Both the position numbers and the translations under genes were made by a program. Below, piece by piece: positions 45,432 through 56,508 of a DNA stretch of 64,000 bases. Below the pieces are notes generated by a model. It was not told the origin of the DNA. It worked only from the letters and a program-made list of their open reading frames with translations, and searched no databases. Where the stretch lies: the NCBI GenBank assembly GCA_009760855.2, contig WPIO01000101.1, positions 117,501 to 181,500 of the forward strand, given 5' to 3'. The stretch comes from Cristatella mucedo (taxonomy: Eukaryota; Bryozoa; Phylactolaemata; Cristatellidae). The first letter of the stretch is position 1. Every line of letters starts with the position of its first letter.

Positions 45432-45550
45432 GAAGGTAACTAGCATAGCTATACTATAGCATAGCTAGGTATATATATATATATATATATACTATAACTA
45501 TATATACTATAACTAGGAAGGTAACTAGCATAGCTATACTATAGCATAGC
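45432..45550. repeat. Duplicated 34-bp segment flanking a (TA)n tract
   Basis: 'GAAGGTAACTAGCATAGCTA' plus 'TACTATAGCATAGC' occurs at 45432-45465 and again at 45517-45550, identical, on either side of TA-rich sequence. It looks like a recent tandem or slippage duplication. Confidence 0.85.
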
Positions 45551-45559
45551 AGTGGCATG

Positions 45560-46285
45560 AGCACGACCTCTCCAGCAGCCCCCCGACGGCCGGCCTGCTC
45601 CACAAGCCACTGCTCCATTGGGTGCTGCTCCAGCGGCTCACATCTCTGCAGTGACTGCACAAGCTGGCTTTCAGCTCTGGCAACCAGACTATTCACTACA
45701 AGCTGTCGTGAGTGTTGTCTGTCGAGAGTGTCGCAGTTGCTACATCTCATCACTTCTCGCCGACCCCTGCACTGGCTCCCAGTCAAGCAATGCATCGATT
45801 TCAAGGCTTTGTCGCTCACTTTTAGGTCCCTTCATTCTTTGGCTCCAGCCTACCTATCAGATCTACTTCCCCACCAGGCTAAGCATCGTACCACCCGCTT
45901 TTAGAGTCCAACTGTTTACCTATATCTTGTACAAATTTCAAATCCTTTGGAGGCCATGCCTTTAGTTCGTACACTCCCAAAGCTTGGAACTCACTCCCGA
46001 CTTGCGTCACGACATCTGAATTGTTCACATTTAAAAAGAAACTAAAAACGCATCTACTATTTATGACTGCATTAAGTGGGTCCCAGTGATTCATCCTCTA
46101 TGTGCTTATGCATGCTGGTCCTGTGCATGCCACCCCTAACCATGTTATTCTTGTTGCTTATTGAGCATGCCACCACTAACCATTTGATCGTGCTTTTTTT
46201 GCAGCAAATGTAAAGTGCCTAAAAAAGATTGGCCTCTCTGAGGGCGCTATATCAAATGTATTGTTATTATTATTACTGCTACTAC
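45560..46285 (+). mobile_element. L2-like LINE, RT C-terminus with intact 3' tail
   Basis: From about 45760 the plus strand encodes 'RRPLHWLPVKQCIDFKALSL' and 'TFRSLHSLAPAYLSDLL', the C-terminal RT region of CR1/L2-type LINEs; after a frameshift 'SLELTP'-type residues follow. The 3' end runs 'GTAAAGTGCCTAAAAAAGAT', 'TGGCCTCTCTGAGGGCGC', 'TATATCAAATGTATTGTTATT' and ends in ATT repeats (46260-46277). This tail is what the tail-type repeats and SINE-B copies share. Confidence 0.8.
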
Positions 46286-46509
46286 AAAGGGCCGTGACTT
46301 TCCCAGCGACTAAGCAGCCAGCTTTCAGCAATGTTATTGAGGCCACCGTAAAGTACTCAAAATAAACTTCATTCCAATGAAGTAAAGGGCTGCAAAAAAG
46401 ATATGGAACCGATGTGACTGCAGAGAATATAGCCAACAACTTGAGCCGTACGTGAAAGGGAGAAACAGAGATGGGAATTGAGTGGCATAGAGAAAGAGAC
46501 ATAAAGTGA

Positions 46510-46564
<55 letters not shown>

Positions 46565-47539
46565 GGAAAAGTAAGCAGAATAATGAGAATGGGCAAATAA
46601 CTTGCTAAGAAAAGCAAACAAAAATCTGAACGGCAAGTTATAGAGGACAACTAAAAACATTGGCAAGCAAGCTAGGGGGAGATAATCAGTGCAAGAAATG
46701 ATTGGAAGCTGCCCAGGCTCGGCAGGCACGACAGTATTGATATTGCATTGGACACTGGCTCGGACTCGGGACTGGGCTACCGAAGGTCGCCGTATCAGAT
46801 CGGGGTCAGGGACGGCAAGAAATATTCTTGCTTCCCGACTAGCGGTATGACGGCCCATCCATAGTGCTGAGGCAGAGCTTCCTTAAATCGAATCAGCTGC
46901 ATTTGCATCGAGGCCAGCTGTTAACGTTGCCCGAGATAGGCAAGTGCTCGTAAGAGGAGCAGCAACCAGCAACCAGACTGGCCAAGATATCATGCAAAAG
47001 CAAAAAGAAAAATCGGTTGCACAAGTTCGAGCTCTTATATTAAGCTCCGACTGCCAAGACTGACTGCAAATCGGATTTTCATTCCAAAGTCGGACAGCCG
47101 ACTGCAAAGACGATGGATCAGGCAAGGGAATCCAAAAGTTTATTTATAGTTATCGGTGAAGTATCGGTTGTGACGTTTCCATTTCACGCATAGCCGGTAG
47201 TGGGGCGCTTTTGGAGCGTTATAGTGAAGAGGCTTCAAACTCTTCATGAGCCCTACAGCAATGCAAATGAGGCATGCATTATCAGCGTGCAGCGAGCACA
47301 GCCGTGAGGAGATAACGATGCACACCAGTGGTGTGCATCGATAAAGTTCACCAGCAGGTATCGAAGCAGCTCTGCAGCTACTGAGCACAAGTAGATTAGT
47401 TGAGTAGATCAGTCTTCGAAGCTGGAACGTGGGCCGGCAGAAGGGAGCTCAGAGCGGAGCGCTTCTGCTCCGACTCGGCTTCTGAGAAGGCACTACGGCT
47501 TTCTAGAAGCCCACCGGCAGCGAGTATTCCATTAATGTT
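46286..47539. other. No gene recognised; (GA)n at 46512-46566
   Basis: GA microsatellite of about 50 bp. The minus-strand frame across it (46334-46858) is not supported by any domain. Nothing else is recognised to 47540. I looked on minus for the missing C-terminal exon of MRPS18A but did not find it. Confidence 0.4.
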
Positions 47540-47541
47540 TA

Positions 47542-48227
47542 CAGTCGTCCTCGTTTATCGCAGTTAATTAGTTCCAGACTCTACCCCAATAAGTGAATTT
47601 CCGCGAAGTAGGACTCCTTAATTTATAAATCAAATATTTTTGTAGTTGGAGCATAGAAAATCTGTTCACGACCCTCTAAATACGGCTTTCAAAATTATTA
47701 GAGCCCCCTGGACATCATGACATAACACCCCTTTGGTCCCGTTACACCCGTATTACGTAATATAATAGACAAAATAGAATATAGGACACATTAGACGTTA
47801 CAAAAATCATATTATAATTGTACTTTCAATTCCATTCATGCACGGGTGCACACATTAACAGTTCTTACACACAACTACTAACCTCTATGAAAATATTGCA
47901 ACTTGTTCGATGATTGTCTGATTGACTTGGTTTCACCACAACCGATTTTTTGGAAAAAGTTCTTGCCCACACGCAAGGACTGGTCAAGTGGCTGCACTTG
48001 GTGTTGAAGGATTTTCGAGGGTACTCGAATTCATAGGCCTACAGTCCACCAGTACAGTAATTTTAATTCTAAATGTATAATTGACAGGGATGTATAATTG
48101 ACTCGGACAACCAAACGCTGTATCATTTTAACTATCTCGATCTATCAACTTTTTTATGAATGTATTTGAAAAACCGCAATAGAGTGAAGCCACAAAAGTA
48201 GATGTGAGAAGTGGCGAGGAATGATTG
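47542..48227 (+). mobile_element. pogo/Tigger-like DNA element (non-autonomous)
   Basis: A 686-bp AT-rich element flanked by TA at 47540-47541 and 48228-48229. The ends are CAGTCGTCCTCG on the left and the complement CAATCATTCCTCG on the right. Subterminal 'TTATCGCAGTTAATTAGTTC', 'GTGAATTTCCGCGAAGTAGG' and 'AAAAACCGCAATAGAGTGAA' are characteristic of a widespread Tc1-mariner superfamily group with CAGTxxTCCCTCG ends. No transposase frame is visible, so it depends on an outside enzyme. Confidence 0.75.
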
Positions 48228-48805
48228 TACAAGCCAGCTCTACGACCAGTTAACGTCTATGACCTACCGATACTCCCGCTCCAATTTGTCTATGAATCCA
48301 AACGTTCAGCTGTAGGTCGGTCGGGCCTGCCTGCTGCAGCGCAACCTCCCATCCATAAGCAATATAAGCCCGTACCTAACTGTTCATAACTGCTGAGTTC
48401 CTTTGACGATCGATAGTTTCGTAAAATTATTGTGAACGGCTGTGGGCACTGACAGATCGTAGCATTGATTATGCCTCCCCTCATCATAGCAGAATTACAA
48501 TCTGACACTGCATGAGTAAGATCTCGAACGTTTCAAATAAATTTGACTCACTAGGAAGAAAAAGTGTCGTCTTGCTATGCCACCGCGATGGTAAAAGATT
48601 TTTTTTTAGACTGCGACGGCATATCTCAGGCAACATTAATCACGCCCACCAGTGATGGAGGTTTGGTCCTTCCGTGAAAAAAGCTTTCGCTCAAGGGCGT
48701 AAAAAATTACGTCATTACCAGTTCGTAACTAATTACCCAATGAGCAAAACGAATGAGAGCTACGCCAGGCGGTCAAACCCAGTGAGCACACGTTGACGAG
48801 AATAT

Positions 48806-49165
48806 TAGCTAATTTAACAGCCTCATTTTGTGTAGCAGTGGAGGAGCATTAAAACGGTTATCACACCACTGCTTACAGTTAATAATAATAATAATGTACT
48901 TGATAAAGCGCCCTCAGAGAACTTGGTCTCTTTCTAGGCGCTTTACATTTGCTGCAAAGGGAAATGCAATTGAATGGTAAGTGAAATCATGCTTAAAAAA
49001 CAAACAAAATGAATAACATGGTTAGGGGTGACATGCACAGGGTCAGCATGCAAATGTGGTTAGTGGCAGCATGCACAGTGTAGCAATAAAGGGTCGCCCG
49101 CTGCTGCATGACTCGAACCCACCACGACGACCTGGGTCGTGAATAGCATGCAACATCACCTCCTG
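48806..49165 (-). mobile_element. SINE-A split by a LINE-tail repeat
   Basis: 'TTAGCTAATTTAACAGCCTC' to 'CTGCTTACAGTT' (48806-48876) is the 3' half of a minus-strand SINE-A. 'AGCAATAAAGGGTCGCCCGC' to about 49165 is its tRNA-like half. Between them 48877-49082 is a tail-type repeat with AATAAT start and 'GGTGACATGCACAGGGTCAG'. 'ACAGT' occurs at both junctions and may be the target duplication. This lies just downstream of MRPS18A. Confidence 0.8.
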
Positions 49166-49221
49166 GGCTATAAAACAACAAGACCTCGTTTCGGCTAAAC
49201 AAAAATAGCGCCACGATGGCA

Positions 49222-49825
49222 CTACAAGCTTGCAGAAGCAGCAACAGCAGCATCAGACTTGCCTGCATTCTGGGCCTGGTGGACCAGCCTTGCCATGGTC
49301 CGCTGCTGCCGAGCGCAGAGGCCGGTCACGCGGCGTGGCAGGAGGCAGCCGTCGTCGCGAACAAACTGCCGCAGGATGAGCACATCCTGCAGCCAAGGCA
49401 AACAGTGGCTCAGACGAGAAACGACGAGCATGACTCGACAGTCGATTATCGACAGCTCAATTATCAGCGAGCAAAAGGCAAGGGGGAAGACACCAGCGCA
49501 CTGGGGGCTGGGGAGGGGGGCACAGCTCAGCCGCTTCTGCGTCGAGAGGGCCAACGAGCGATCGATCAGGCAAGAGCACGGAAGCACGAGCAAGCTGATA
49601 AAACTGATTCAGCTCGACTGTGCAACGAGGCATGCAAACAAAAAAAAACCAGACGAATGGAATCTCAACACAGCACATCACTACCAGCTGCAGGAGCTGA
49701 CACAACGTGCGACTCACCGAGTAGCCAACTTTCTCGTTTAGCGCACACATCGGGCACGAGTGCCGCTCTGCCACCCCTGGCAGCAAATGGCCTTCCTTCG
49801 GCGACTTGACAAAGACGCCTTCGAT
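49222..49825 (-). CDS. MRPS18A: Mitochondrial ribosomal protein MRPS18A (mL66), partial
   Basis: A structural protein of the mitochondrial ribosome, an S18-family member that in mammals sits in the large subunit as mL66. Two exons: 49825-49718 (IEGVFVKSPKEGHLLPGVAE ... HSCPMCALNEKVGYS) and 49386-49222 (DVLILRQFVRDDGCLLPRRV, then TGLCARQQRTMARLVHQAQNAG). The junction is phase 0, with donor TCG|GTGAGT and acceptor CTGCAG. The order IEG, PKE, a CPxC pair, DVL.L.QF, LPR..TGLC matches MRPS18A rather than the B or C paralogues; the Cys residues (CPMC and GLC) fit its zinc site. Upstream exon(s) with the mitochondrial leader are missing; the first exon seen begins after a CAG acceptor. As read, the protein ends SAAVAASASL-like (stop TAG at 49224-49222), shorter than vertebrate MRPS18A, which continues GLLP... 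after the same AG. A GC-type donor, G|GCAAGT at 49262, falls exactly there, so a further C-terminal exon is likely. Confidence 0.88.
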
Positions 49826-50199
49826 CTGAATACAAGCGATATAGCGTACATAAGTGAGCAGCACATCAACTTGCACAACAAGCATGCCTATCGCGATCGC
49901 CAGGCATTCTGCAGCCGGTGGAGGAGGTGGGGTCACGTGCAGGTCTCAGTCGATCTGCAAGGACACAATCCAAGGAGATGTAGCTAGCTGGGAGCGATAG
50001 TCAAGGCTGGAACTAAGTGAAAATAAACCAATTCCCCTGATTTTACCTTGAGGATCCTAGAGTCTCTACATATAGTGCCTAAGTGCGTAAATGGGTTGTA
50101 TGCATACAGTCAGAGAATAGGAAACATCGCTCTTACAGCTCACCCTATCGGCGGTGTCTTACTTGATAGTGAACCTAGTTGGTAGTGAACCTAGTGTTA

Positions 50200-50516
50200 C
50201 CGTATTTTTACGAGTATAAGTCGCACTTTTCCCCCATTTTTCGACAAAATAAACCTGCGACTTATACACTAGAAGTCAAAATTCAGTCGTTGTATACAGT
50301 GAAAGTAACGATTCAGACATTGACAATGTTACAGAAGACTATGAAGATTTTAGCAGTGATACTGACGACGAGTTTCTTGCTAATTGTAATGATTAAAGCA
50401 AACTTAGATTAATAAAAAATGAACTATATATTCAGCAATAATATTTTTTAATAAAAACTTTCTTCAAAAAGTTTGTCCATACATTTAGGTTGCGATTTAT
50501 ACTCGTAAAAATGCGG
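50200..50516 (+). mobile_element. 317-bp TIR element (Tc1-mariner-like MITE)
   Basis: The left end CCGTATTTTTACGAGTATAA and right end (complement) CCGCATTTTTACGAGTATAA are near-perfect inverted repeats of about 26 bp, flanked by TA at 50198-50199 and 50517-50518. Interior is AT-rich with no transposase. The 5309 fragment appears related. Confidence 0.85.
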
Positions 50517-50639
50517 TAGTTGATGTAATGTAAATTGAAATAGAGCATAAAATGGATGGGCAGCATAGGTTTTTTTCATTTGGTTTACACAGTTATGCAG
50601 TTTTTTAGAATGTATAATTTGCTTTGGTTCAGTTATACG

Positions 50640-51010
50640 ATTTTCGCTTTGCTTCGAGGGTCTCAACTAGGAATGCCACCAAAAATAGACAGACTGTGGA
50701 GCTGATGTGGTCATCTAGTGAAAGGTCACTTTGGATCAGGACACCTAATATTGTGTGCAGATGGCACAGGGAATAAGTTGGACAAGCCTATCTGGAGAGT
50801 TAGGCTTTCCAATTTCTGAGTATGGCCAGGTTTGCCCATTATCAGTAAGTTGGTTTTGTTGTCATTTCTTAATGAGAAAGTTGACATGAATCCAAGTGTG
50901 GATGTCGGCAATACAGCTGCAAGCATATTCAGTGAGTTTGATAAGCTAGAAGGCAGTGAGAGATCAAAGCACAGGTACTGAGAGCTACGTGTCATCTGCA
51001 TGAAAATGAG
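50640..51010 (-). mobile_element. LINE reverse-transcriptase fragment
   Basis: Minus-strand 51001-50726 encodes 'SQYLCFDLSLPSSLSNSLNM', then 'NDNKTNLLIMGKP' and 'KLESLTLQIG', the region after the YADD motif in L2-like LINEs. 'FHADD'-like sequence just upstream has decayed to 'MQMTRSSQ'. Multiple frame breaks. Confidence 0.7.
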
Positions 51011-51651
51011 GCCTACAGGCCAGCCAATCTCTATCGATGAGGGACGTCATAACAAAAGCATACCTAAAAACAGCAACTTTTTGGGTTTTCAATAATTTTT
51101 TGTTCATGCTACGCGTGACTTTAGTATACCTATCATCAGAGAAAGCCCTATTTCCGAATGATCTACAGCAACAGCAGTTTTGACCGTACTGTGATGGCTT
51201 TTCTGACGCTGAATATGCACACACGGCGTACTAATGCATCAGCTTCTTGTGGTCGAAAGCACCAAGTTCGGTCGGATGAGCAAACATCATGTCCAGAAGC
51301 TAAGCAATATTGGGCACAGCACAGCACGAGTCCAGGACAATCCTGCAGCCCGTGGCACTCAGGCAAGACAGCTCGAGAAAGTCACAGCAAAAGCCCAATC
51401 CTCATTGCCCAGCTAATACGGCATCGTTTAGCGTAGAAGGACAACATTTCTGCTGTGGGCAAAAATTTCACGGCAGTAAGCCGTCCACTCTTAAACCCTG
51501 AACAGTGATTCCTAAAGAACCATTCAAGACCCTTAACACTAAACCTTACAACGAAAAGATGTAATAAAAAACGGGTCTATAATAAATCTATGCAAACATG
51601 TTTTGCACACCCATACCAAATCATTAGACTCATTATTATTGCTATGGGCAT
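51011..51651. other. No gene recognised
   Basis: The right part of the LINE at 50.6-51.0 kb may extend slightly into this stretch. Otherwise only short frames and no repeat family. Confidence 0.35.
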
Positions 51652-51840
51652 GTTGGTGAGCCGTGATGGCACACTAGGTAAGGCGGTTGCTTTCACGACC
51701 TCGGTGCCGAGGTCGTGGGTTCGATTCCTGCAGTGGGCGATTCTTTTTCACCACTGCAAGCGATGGTGATATCAGTAAGGGCTCTTCTGTCGCTATACAA
51801 AATAGGCTGTTTAATCAGCTAGGATTTATTTATTTATTTG
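51652..51840 (+). mobile_element. tRNA-derived SINE, family A (well preserved)
   Basis: 'GTTGGTGAGCCGTGATGGCA', 'CACTAGGTAAGGCGGTTGCT', 'GAGGTCGTGGGTTCGATTCC', 'CCACTGCAAGCGATGGTGAT', 'AGGCTGTTTAATCAGCTAGG', then ATTTATTTATTTATTTG. Confidence 0.9.
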
Positions 51841-54149
51841 TGGTGGCCATAGCAGCACTCACATCACCATGCACAGACATTCATTGACTGGTAAGTGTGC
51901 CAAACTCTTCCTCATATCTTCTCCCTACCCCTCCCCATTAAAGGATCCCATAACCGGCTCACACATGAACAATGGTGAGGCTAATACAACATGCAAGTTC
52001 GGCTGATCCACGGAGATCCAGCATGGTAAGTAAGTTGAATACAATTCTCATTAATTAAAGCAGCAAAGCTAAGCAACGCGTACCTCACAGACAGCCACTT
52101 GTGCACAGGCGCTTCCCCAGTAAACGAACGAGTCGATGGTGAGATGTGGCTACCGGTGAGCCCCTCCCACGCTCTCTCCTTTCACCAGAATGAGCAAGTC
52201 CTCCCCTCCTCACCATCTGGCAACGCCCCTGCCAGTAGCCAGGTGTCATTAAACAAATCAGTCACCTGTAACCATGCTATGCTTGTTGAGCTTGTGCATG
52301 CTACCACACAATCAGGCTTCCTTTACAGCATGCATACAGTTCCTAGGCAGAGATTAAGTTCTTTGAGGGCGATATACAAGTGCTCAGCCGAGAGCTCGGT
52401 CGCCGAGAGTCTCTGCCTCAGGCACTTCGCAGAGGTAGGCCGAAAGTTCCACATTGCACGAATGGATGGAGAGAGCTCCCACTCCTCAGAATTCAGATCG
52501 TCTTGAAGAGGATGAAAGTGGACGATCGGTGCAATAGTCCAGACTTAAGAGGGTTTCCTCGGCCGGCCAATCCCCCCATACAGAGGCTCGGCATAGAGAT
52601 GGCTATGGCGGACCATAACATAGCTTGGCAGCTGATGACCAATCGAAGCCGACAGCAAGCACAACTCACCGGTCAAACAGGTCCACCGGAACCGGCTGCC
52701 AGTGTAGATTTGCTTGCAAGTGTCAAGCCAGTAATGAAACGGAACCAGCTCTCTGGCAAACAGGCAGCATATTCCTGGAGGCCGGCAGTCAGAGGTCAAA
52801 GCACCCGGACTGACTGTGACTGACTGACTACAAAACGGCCGATGCTAGCCCCGCTGGGACGGATGCCTTGCAGGCTAGGAGCTAACTGTCAATCCAGACT
52901 GTCAAGATGGGCATGCCCCAAGGCTGGCTCTGGAAACAATCTCTCGTACACCTTCTTGAAGATCATAACCTTATTAGTATCTAGAGTCGGCCTTAGCAAA
53001 GGCTTTTCTAACTATGTTCAAAGGTTATGTAATATGAAAATAAGTAGTCATTTGCAGCTCTCCGAAAAACCCAGGAGCGCAAATTGACGTACACAAACGT
53101 TTATGGCTGTTGATAATACAGTTTAGATTATTTACAGATATGCCACACTGCGCATTCAACTTTGCTATGAAGCAAACAAATGCAGTGGTACACAAAAACG
53201 GGAGAGGTTAGCTGTCATCCAATGACCGACCGTCAAAGTAGAGTAAGGGACGATTCTATTGCAGAAAACAGCAAGCTTCTTCACACTTCATCTATGTTGA
53301 ACCTGAGAGCAGGATTAACTGAACAAAACTGTCACCTCAAAGGGGGTGGGTCTATGCTTTCACTGAGAAAATCACGGGTCCTTCTTGTTATATCCTTGCT
53401 CGACTGACAGCCTAGCCGAAGCGACCGGTTTCATCTCATAAGGGTAAGCACATGATGGAGATGGAAGGCCTTTTTTGAGCAGGCTTGGCATGATACTGGA
53501 CTGTCTGTCAGCCAGCCGTTTTTTCCAGACGACTCTCCAGAGCTAGCCATCATGTTCGACCCCTGTCAAAGATTAGAGGCTCTCCATCACAATAAATGGA
53601 AAAAGATCTTACTAGCCTTTTGGTTCTGTCTAGACTGGACTAAAATTACTAAGTACTAGCATGACTACCAATGAAAGACATGACGCCTACACAGTTTGTG
53701 GTGAATATGACTGCAAGGCTGGTACAAGAACTCGAGAAATCATGCCATGTGTCTCCTTTGCCCTCAAGGAGTTGCAATGGCTCCCGTCTGATCGAAGGAT
53801 GCAGAGAAAAGAAATCTTTCTCTGACCCACAAAGCCCACGACGGATTAAGCTTTCCCTGCCAAGCCGAATTACAGATCCCGTGTTTCGGCCTCCTCGCTC
53901 AGTTATTCTCTGGACAATAAATTATCCGTTCAAATTCTTCTGCTTAAAAACCATGGGCGACTGAAGGTTCAGCTCTGCTGGTCCTAGACATTGGAAACTT
54001 ACTGCCGAAGCAACTTACTGCACAAAGCAAGCATCTCTCCAGTTACCGATTCAGGCGCATCCTTTCCAGCAGCGCTACACAACCGCTACTTTTTTTTAAC
54101 GCTAGATTCCCTCGGCGACTTAAACAACCTGACTCAGCTAGCTTTCTAT
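51841..54149. other. No gene recognised; SINE-B tail at 52345-52380
   Basis: 'AGAGATTAAGTTCTTTGAGG' at about 52351 is a lone SINE-B/LINE tail. The frames 52380-52823 (147 codons) and 53671-53964 have no domain. The missing upstream exon(s) of MRPS18A should lie in this stretch or in the 54.2-55.2 kb island, on minus. Confidence 0.4.
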
Positions 54150-55170
54150 GTACAGTGACATCAGGCGGCTCATCAGCAGCAGCCACCACGGTGCGAAACG
54201 CAGCGAACAGCCATCGCGGTACAGCCATGCGGCGGCGGCGGCGCAGCCAGGCGACGGCAGGAGTCCACCGGCCGGCGGATGGAGCGGGAGCGACAGCGAG
54301 CGAGCTCAAAGTGGCTTGCGACGACGGCGCCCGCGGCGGTTTCGCGCGCGCCAACATGGCGTCGCGGCCTCGCTCCATCAGTTCCCGAAGGACTTACGGT
54401 CGTGCTGCTACCCGCCACCGTCTGTCGAACTGCAAGCAGACAGCGAGACAGCGAGCGCGTCAAGCTTCGCACGCCTGCAGCGCGGCCGCTCTCCTAGCGG
54501 GGTAGCGGTAGCTTCTTCGCAGCGCAGAGCCCAGCGAGTTGCGGAGAGCGCTTTGGCAAGTTAAGCAGAGCTAGGAATATTCGCAGCCAATTCTCTGTCT
54601 ACAGCCGCCACGTGAAAGGCGCCCGCGACGTTGCCAAGAGGCGCCCTGTACCCATTCCTTCCCCCCCTTCTAAAGGAAGACGCGGACGACGTGCCCGGCG
54701 CTGTTGCGCAGACACCTACTTTCTTTGAGGCATGCCGGGGAGCCGGTGTGCAGATAGCGATGGGCGACGAAGTTCGCCGCGCCTTTGAGCAAGCGACCAA
54801 GATGCGACAGCGCGAGCAAGCCCGCGCCGCCGCTCGACATCTCTTATGGCCAGAGATGCTTATAAAACTCGACACGCTGTGCCGCGACTGCCGGGTGAAT
54901 TTCCGGTTCCGGCCGGCGCTGGCCGTCGCGACTTTTGGTCGGGCTCGGCCGCCGCAGCCGACGGCAGTCGAGTTTGCTCTAGGCTGCTGTGTCCGGGCTT
55001 GCCGTAGCAGACTTAATGCCGATAGCCTACAGATTTTACCTTTTGGCCCCGCTCCAATCCGTTCGCAAAGCAGCTGCTCGCGCATCGTTGATGCCTGTTG
55101 GTGCCGGTACTCCCGGATGCCTGTCCGTTCGATCCGGCACGGACGAACGCAAGCTAATTTCGATTGAGGC
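54150..55170. promoter_or_regulatory. CpG island, candidate promoter of MRPS18A or of a plus-strand gene
   Basis: About 1 kb, GC-rich with frequent CpG. On minus, an ATG at about 54233 opens MAVPRWLFAAFRTVVAAADE, Arg-containing and amphipathic as a mitochondrial leader would be, and 4.4 kb upstream of the MRPS18A exons. The only nearby donors are weak, so it is a guess. On plus, an ATG near 54760 opens MGDEVRRAFEQATKMRQREQ, which also resembles nothing known. No firm exon. Confidence 0.4.
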
Positions 55171-55619
55171 TCGTCCGTAGTGGCGGAGCCCGGGGAAGGG
55201 CCGGAGGAATTCTCCCCTAACGTAGAGAGGTGACCTGGGCCGCCCCTATTCGTATGCCCCCAGACCGTTGACGACGACAAAATTACGTCTTCAATCCATT
55301 CGATGAACAACGGCCAAGTTCGTGTCCAATAACTGCTAAGAATTTGCGCTATAATTTTTCATAAATTTCCGTTTTATCCCCGTCTAAATGGAGAAACTCG
55401 GGTGTTATCCTCACTATATATAGAAATTGTCGCCGGTCTTGCTTGGCCCCGGATGGAATCCTGGCTCCGCCTCCGCTCATCCGGCTGAGCAGTCTAGGCG
55501 AACTACGGCGGCGGCGCTTCGAGCGGACGGAACTGCACAATGAGGCCGAATGAGCGGGGAAAGATTTCGGAAGCAAAGGATCAGCGGAGGTTGGCGAAGG
55601 ATACAGAGTGGTGTCTGGA
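55171..55619. other. No gene recognised
   Basis: Ordinary composition with short frames only. Confidence 0.35.
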
Positions 55620-55835
55620 ATAATAATAAATTATAATAATAATACCAATAATGTATTTGCATAGCGCCATTAGAAAATTAATCTCCTAAGCTCTTTAAAT
55701 ATGCTGTAAAGGTAGCATGATTGAATGGCTAGTGGTAACGTGCACAATGCAACGAGTATAACGTGGTTAGAGGTGACATGCACAGTGTCGATATGTAAAT
55801 TAAGGTTAGCGGTAGCATGATAGTACATTAGCAAT
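55620..55835 (-). repeat. LINE-tail-type repeat
   Basis: ATT/AAT-rich start, 'GTATTTGCATAGCGCCATTA', 'ATGATTGAATGGCTAGTGGT', 'GGTTAGAGGTGACATGCACA'. Closely parallels 41.7 and 49.0 kb. Confidence 0.75.
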
Positions 55836-56195
55836 AAGTTCAAATACAGCTAAGCGCGATAAAGACCCGTATTTTACCAGCAGGAATAAATACTATCGGA
55901 AGAATTCAGCCGCAAGCAAAGCATGCTGAGAGCGCTACTCGAGCCTAGCGACGCTGCTCGAAGGGTCAAAGTATCATTTTCTCATTTATGGACACGTAGT
56001 GCGACTAATGAGTCTGACGTGGTCGCGTCGGATTAAGTTCTACCGCCGCGCGCTCTTTACCGATGTGATTTCGATAAAAGAGGAGCCAAAAAATTCTTCG
56101 ACATAAGAAAAGAATGAGCCGAAGACAAGGACCACGTACAGTGCAGATTGAATGACACATGTCATCTGCTCACGTTAACAATTATAAGGCAATGC

Positions 56196-56277
56196 GAGAG
56201 TGCGAACCGCCACTCTAAGCGATGGTTAATTGGCTATTTGCGCACCGCCACTTAAAGCGGCGGTTCATTGGCTATTG
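56196..56277. promoter_or_regulatory. Tandem 40-bp duplication carrying inverted CCAAT boxes
   Basis: 'GCGAACCGCCACTCTAAGCG', 'ATGGTTAATTGGCTATTTG' is repeated as 'GCGCACCGCCACTTAAAGCG', 'GCGGTTCATTGGCTATTG'. Each has ATTGGCTA, that is TAGCCAAT on minus, a CCAAT/NF-Y-type element. A promoter role is inferred only. Confidence 0.4.
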
Positions 56278-56508
56278 AGTTCTAGGGGCCGCGCTCTCCC
56301 GATAGCAACTGCAGCTAAAACAATGCAAACATAATCTAAAATAATGCAAAAATAATACAAACACGGAATGTAAGAGCTGCCGAACGAGTACAAATGGAAA
56401 GGGAGGGCTTGATCCCTTGACGCCGGCAGCCGTCTAGAGTGTGTAGACTGGGCTTTGCCAGCGGCGTGGTTTTCTGAATAAAGTGCTTATTTTTATTTTT
56501 ATTTATGC

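Noticed and set aside
54043-54378. First exon of MRPS18A
   Set aside because: The leader-like MAVPRWLFAAFRTVV is attractive, but there is no good donor and no link to the exon at 49825.
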